Shown: positions 59,990 through 64,000 of the stretch, in pieces
Layout: the number at the start of each line of letters is the position of its first letter
Position numbering within the stretch: position 1 is the stretch's first letter
Source of the DNA: Ascidia mentula
Taxonomy: Eukaryota; Chordata; Ascidiacea; Phlebobranchia; Ascidiidae
Direction: 5' to 3'
Assembly: GCA_947561715.1 (NCBI GenBank)
Contig: OX387201.1
Location: 18,800,001-18,864,000 of the forward strand
Length of the DNA: 64,000 bases
Program-made: the position numbers and the translations under genes
Notes under the pieces: model-generated
What the model was told of the DNA's origin: nothing
Seen by the model: only the letters and a program-made list of their open reading frames with translations
The model's database searches: none

Positions 59990-62899
59990 TTAAAATTTGT
60001 TTATTGATGCCAGCGACTTCCAAGGGTCGCCTTCCAAATCCAAAGGAGCAATGACAACTTCGTGCACTTCCGCATCATCAGCATCATTTGAATCACTTAT
60101 TCCAACATTATTTTCATCTTCATCAAAGTGAAATGACTCCGGGTGAATGGACTGTTTATATCCAAATGAAACATCCGGGAGTTTAAATGAGGATTTTTGC
60201 TGATTCACATCTTCCAACGGTGGGACCAATTCATGACTCACAATTGCAGGTTCTATGTTCTCACATGGATATCGATTCGGTCGTAATTTTGGTCTTACAG
60301 ATACGGTGTATTTAGTTCCATCATAGCATGGTGCACCTTGATTGATATCAACTCTATCTATAAACCTGCTTGCATCGCGTGTGTAACTTGATTCCAAACT
60401 TATTTCAATTGAGTTTTGTTCGTCTTCTTGAATATTTTTAGTACTTCCTGAAAATGCGGAAAGTGGGTCATCAGAAAACTGACTGATTTCTAAGCTCTGG
60501 AATGAATCTTTGATGGAATTCTCAGTCATACTTAGTACACCTTTGTGATTTGGTTCACCATTGACGTTGCTGAATGGCTGGGAAGTTTCTTTGATTTTCA
60601 ATTCTTTAGCTGGAAGCTTGCTATGTTCAGCAACTATTAAACTGCAACTTTGCGTTGTTTTGAAATTACTCACGCTGGTGGAAGGAAAGTCACTGGAAAA
60701 TTCACTAATTTCAACACTCTGAAATGAATCTGTTGCCGCGGTTGATGTTTCCATGGAACATTCTGCGGCACATTTATTTTTTTCCATGATCCCTACATCA
60801 TCATAATATTCCATCGAGCCCACGTTTGTTTGAGGAAAATCATCAGTGATGTCATGAGTTTGAATTTTTGTGTCGAACTTTACACTTTTCGCTTCTTTGT
60901 TGTAGGGCTCAAAACTTGTTTCAACGGGAAAACATCTTTCTTCTACTGCTAAGTTTTGACAAGTTTCCTGAGTAACAAATGGGTTTGATTTATTGTCGTT
61001 TACCACTGGTGGCAAAGGATGAACATGAGCATTACTATGTATATATTTATTTCCCAGTATGTTAGTAGTGAAATTTTCCAGAGGTGGTGGTGATTCAATT
61101 GACAAAAAATTTTCTAGGACAATTTCTTTGTCATTATATGGAAGAGATTGTTTAACTGCTATGGGTAAAGGTTTGGACATATGCCATTCTCTATCTTCCT
61201 TAGCAAGCTTCAACATGCACAAAATAGCTTGCTTGAGGGCTGGCCCATATTTGGTAACTTCTGGTTTCCCATACGTTGCAAATTCCACTTTTTCCTGGTG
61301 AATTTCAGCACCGGGCTGGTACATTGACATTCCATGTAATTGGAAGTAAAGGGACTTGAAATCCTCCATAAGATTAAAGGTACATAATGATAACTCGCGG
61401 AAAACAGAGGAGACATCTTCATTGCTACAATAGTCAAAGTACGCAAAATAATACCGGTCCTTGTTTTTATGATAAAACAAGTCCTTTTTAACTCTTTTCA
61501 GCATCGGCGTAAATACATCATGTTCAAGACATTCAGAAGTTGCACACTTCATCCATCTCCGGTTGGCTTCCGGTGACCAAATGATCAACCACTTGTCAGC
61601 AAGATTCATAACCTTCTCCATCCAAGAAGTGCAATCTTTGTAGATTTCATCTTGCTCCCAAAGTTCAAAGACAACTTCAAACCCCAGGTCATGTTGAAGA
61701 TAGGAGGCAAACCTCAAAACTACATCCTTGTGCATTGGATGGTCGGCAACAAACACAAGTAACAATTTTATGCGAGGCAATCCAGCTTTTTCCAGTTGCG
61801 GGGCGTTTGCAATTACTGTGGGATCATCAATTGGACTGATACAAACACTTGATGGATCTTGTTTTAAAGCTAAACATTCCATTACCATTTTGGGACAAAA
61901 TTTGTTGCAAAAAGGCAAACTTCTTCTTCTGGCAATTGAAAAACATATCAAAACTGCAACAAGTATTACAGCAATGCAGACTGCAACCGTTATTACAGTC
62001 ACATTATCTGTATTTCTGTTTTGCTCAGGATAAAATGTTACCAGTTCTGTGGAGCATTCACTAAAATTAACACTTTTTACATCGGAGATTTTATGTCCTT
62101 TGTAGAATCCAGACAGCTCAAACTCTATGAGTCCTTTAGTTTTAATTTCCTCTTCATTAAATGAGACCTCAATCATATTATCAGAATTCAATGTAGATTC
62201 ACTGAAAACTCTGATTAAAGAAGAATTCCATCTTATATACAGTCGCCTTTCGGTAAAAAACACAGGGAAGTGGTATTTCACAAAAAAGGCATTGCTTTTG
62301 CACAAATCCTCTTTAACTGTGACATGCAGGCAAGCAGAGGCTTCACCGTTAGCAAGAGATTTACAGTTGATTGAAACAACTTGACTTACAGCACTGGATG
62401 TAGAGTCTGTAGAATGGGAAAGGCTGGTGACAGTTAATTCAATGACATCCCCTGGTGATATCATCACATTTTCACCATTAAGTTGGTAATTAAACTCTCC
62501 CAGGACATGTTGGCTGTGATCCAAAGGGGTTTCTATGCAGTAAACCACCGTGTTCGAGCCACATGATCCTTTGATGCATTTGTAACTTATCTTGAATCCC
62601 CGCAAGTACTTTATGGTCGCGTCGTCTGGCGGTTTCCATGTAACATTTAGGGAAATTAATCGAAGACTTTTGTGATCCTGAGTAAAAGGCAGCACAGAAA
62701 GTTTTTGTGGCTTAGAGATTTGGTATTTGTTTAGTTTGCTGCACTGGCTAATGTTCTTCCGGACAGTGCAATTTATTGAGTGAGTGCTTGTTTCATATAA
62801 ACTTTGAGAAACAGTTGAACAACTTATGCTGGCTTTTGTAGGCAAGAAGAGCAAGGCAAGCAGCAGTATGAAAATGGCAGTGGTTTTTACAAAACACAT
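59990..62899 (-). CDS. IL-17 receptor-like protein 4, long-tailed, intronless
   Basis: Single frame of 969 residues. Signal peptide MCFVKTTAIFILLLALLFLP; Cys-rich ectodomain with a fibronectin-like strand pattern (ISLNVTWKPPDDATIKYLRG); TM about 298-321 (VTVITVAVCIAVILVAVLIC); SEFIR about 376-529 (IKLLLVFVADHPMHKDVVLR, FELWEQDE, WLIIWSPEANRR). The first SEFIR box, VADHPMHKDVVLRFA, is close to the vertebrate IL-17RA pattern. The 440-residue tail repeats a DSFQSVEISEFS-type motif two to three times and ends EGDPWKSLASINKF, related to the end of gene 1. This is the most complete receptor of the array and the likeliest signalling subunit (inference). IL-17 receptors usually have many introns; none is visible here. 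Confidence 0.93.
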   Translation of the reverse strand: MCFVKTTAIFILLLALLFLPTKASISCSTVSQSLYETSTHSINCTVRKNISQCSKLNKYQISKPQKLSVLPFTQDHKSLRLISLNVTWKPPDDATIKYLRGFKISYKCIKGSCGSNTVVYCIETPLDHSQHVLGEFNYQLNGENVMISPGDVIELTVTSLSHSTDSTSSAVSQVVSINCKSLANGEASACLHVTVKEDLCKSNAFFVKYHFPVFFTERRLYIRWNSSLIRVFSESTLNSDNMIEVSFNEEEIKTKGLIEFELSGFYKGHKISDVKSVNFSECSTELVTFYPEQNRNTDNVTVITVAVCIAVILVAVLICFSIARRRSLPFCNKFCPKMVMECLALKQDPSSVCISPIDDPTVIANAPQLEKAGLPRIKLLLVFVADHPMHKDVVLRFASYLQHDLGFEVVFELWEQDEIYKDCTSWMEKVMNLADKWLIIWSPEANRRWMKCATSECLEHDVFTPMLKRVKKDLFYHKNKDRYYFAYFDYCSNEDVSSVFRELSLCTFNLMEDFKSLYFQLHGMSMYQPGAEIHQEKVEFATYGKPEVTKYGPALKQAILCMLKLAKEDREWHMSKPLPIAVKQSLPYNDKEIVLENFLSIESPPPLENFTTNILGNKYIHSNAHVHPLPPVVNDNKSNPFVTQETCQNLAVEERCFPVETSFEPYNKEAKSVKFDTKIQTHDITDDFPQTNVGSMEYYDDVGIMEKNKCAAECSMETSTAATDSFQSVEISEFSSDFPSTSVSNFKTTQSCSLIVAEHSKLPAKELKIKETSQPFSNVNGEPNHKGVLSMTENSIKDSFQSLEISQFSDDPLSAFSGSTKNIQEDEQNSIEISLESSYTRDASRFIDRVDINQGAPCYDGTKYTVSVRPKLRPNRYPCENIEPAIVSHELVPPLEDVNQQKSSFKLPDVSFGYKQSIHPESFHFDEDENNVGISDSNDADDAEVHEVVIAPLDLEGDPWKSLASINKF

Positions 62900-63764
62900 T
62901 TCTTACACAATTAACATAATTTTATCTGTGGAAATCAACAAACATTAAAAAAAAAGATTTACTGTAGGTAGGCTAATACCAACAACATTCATGCCAAGCG
63001 AAGATAAATTGGTAAGATTACAGCAAAAAAAAATGCTTCGCTTCGGCAAACTTTCACAGGGTCTGCCTTTTTTGCATGTTCCTGGTGAAACTGTTGTTTT
63101 GCCTTTCGTTACTACACCAGGCCACACTTCCTTCCTTCACTGTATGAAACTTCTGAGTCGTCAGTCGTCACAAGAACGAAACTACGCACTCGAAACTCGA
63201 GACTCAGTACTTGGAATTCTTCAACACATAATTAGCATACAAGTAGGGAATTTCCCGTGTGCTAAATGTTTTTAAAATTAATCCCGATTAGTGTAACCAT
63301 GTTTATTGATCAAAAATGTTGAATACCTACAATATTCCCAGTTATTTTGTTTCAGCAAATACATTTCTTTTTTTTTATTTATTTTCTTTTCAAGCATTAT
63401 TTTACTGTAAAATTGGGCAAATTATCTGATGAATAAGGAGTTACTTTAAATTTCTAATTAAACAAACTGGTGCGCTTGTTAAAGCAAGTATAAAATAAGG
63501 TCACTTTGGAAATATTTGCATGCGCCGCAGCACTACAACCTTTTTAACTTACTGCCTAGTTTCTTCCCTCTAGCGTTATGTGTATGATCTGCGAAAGTAT
63601 GCGCATTGCAAAAAAAGTTTCGAGTATCACATGCAATAGTTTCGATTCTAGTTAAGAATTCTTCTTTATATTTCCAATTATGGTAATGGTAAACAACTCT
63701 TATTTTGCGTTTTCCAGCATTTTCTGTAACTGCCACCGCAGAAAATTATTTTCAATATTGCAAA
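62900..63764. other. Upstream flank of IL-17 receptor-like gene 4
   Basis: Presumed promoter of gene 4. Short frames on both strands show no similarity I can recognise. Confidence 0.45.
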
Positions 63765-63840
63765 GCTGCAGACGTGTGTACACGCACTGTTTCGACCTGT
63801 ATAGTCTCATCAGTGCAGCCGTTGAGTGGCACTGTGCTAG
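63765..63840 (+). repeat. Relative of the 43-kb foldback element
   Basis: GCTGCAGACGTGTGTACACG, CACTGTTTCGACCTGTA, GTCTCATCAGTGCAGC and GGCACTGTGCT occur in the same order as in the left half of the foldback at 42981-43131. The opposite arm is not seen before the window ends, so this may be a fragment or the edge of a larger element. Confidence 0.65.
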
Positions 63841-64000
63841 CTTTCACGCTAGCAGGCACATTAGTCTCCACTTTGTGGTACCTTTCGGTCAACGTCGATC
63901 TGCAGGGTACCCTATACTAGGTACCGAACAACAGAGACGACGAACTATGGCCAAACGGAACTGCTTGGTATCCGATAGTGCAATATATTTTTGAGAAATT

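Noticed and set aside
63680-63994. 104-codon plus-strand frame at the right edge
   Set aside because: It runs through the dispersed repeat at 63765-63840 and has no similarity to a known protein.

Overview
The window looks like a piece of a compact, AT-rich deuterostome genome, most likely a tunicate of the Ciona type. This is inferred from gene content (cullin-3 and alkaline ceramidase 3 almost colinear with the human proteins, SEFIR-domain IL-17 receptors, a myosin-VII-like MyTH4-FERM protein, a type II membrane serine protease), from many short introns with standard GT-AG borders, and from small non-autonomous DNA elements. No rRNA, intact tRNA, CRISPR or prokaryotic feature was seen. Exon models were assembled by hand from splice signals, reading phase and protein similarity; UTRs are not defined.

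Layout. 0.6-10.0 kb (minus strand): two tandem single-pass membrane-protein genes (signal peptide, SEA-like region, EGF-like domain, TM helix, Pro/acidic tail) with matching exon lengths and phases, so a local duplication; a perfect foldback element lies between them. 10.0-13.5 kb: no gene seen. 13.5-21.5 kb (plus): complete 15-exon CUL3. 21.5-27.5 kb: no recognised gene; a 138-bp tandem array and another short tandem repeat. 27.5-33.8 kb (plus): a MyTH4-FERM protein closest to the first MyTH4-FERM module of myosin VII, without any motor domain in view. 33.8-37.7 kb: SINE-like repeats, no recognised gene. 37.7-43.5 kb (plus): a Ly6/uPAR three-finger protein followed by a globin; phases allow either two genes or one fusion. 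The globin lacks both usual heme-ligand histidines. 44.9-50.0 kb (plus): ACER3, whose third intron contains a whole serine protease gene. 50.6-62.9 kb (minus): four tandem, apparently intronless IL-17-receptor-like genes. 62.9-64.0 kb: a copy of a repeat also found in the globin gene.

Functional themes. CUL3 is a ubiquitin-ligase scaffold, ACER3 a membrane ceramide hydrolase, and the IL-17 receptor block a lineage-type expansion of immune receptors with varied cytoplasmic tails. The genes do not form one pathway. The most notable points are the intronless receptor cluster, the motorless MyTH4-FERM gene, the His-less globin with its possible Ly6 fusion, the nested protease, and 24 copies of the palindrome TGACGTCA, 23 of them in the first 35 kb.
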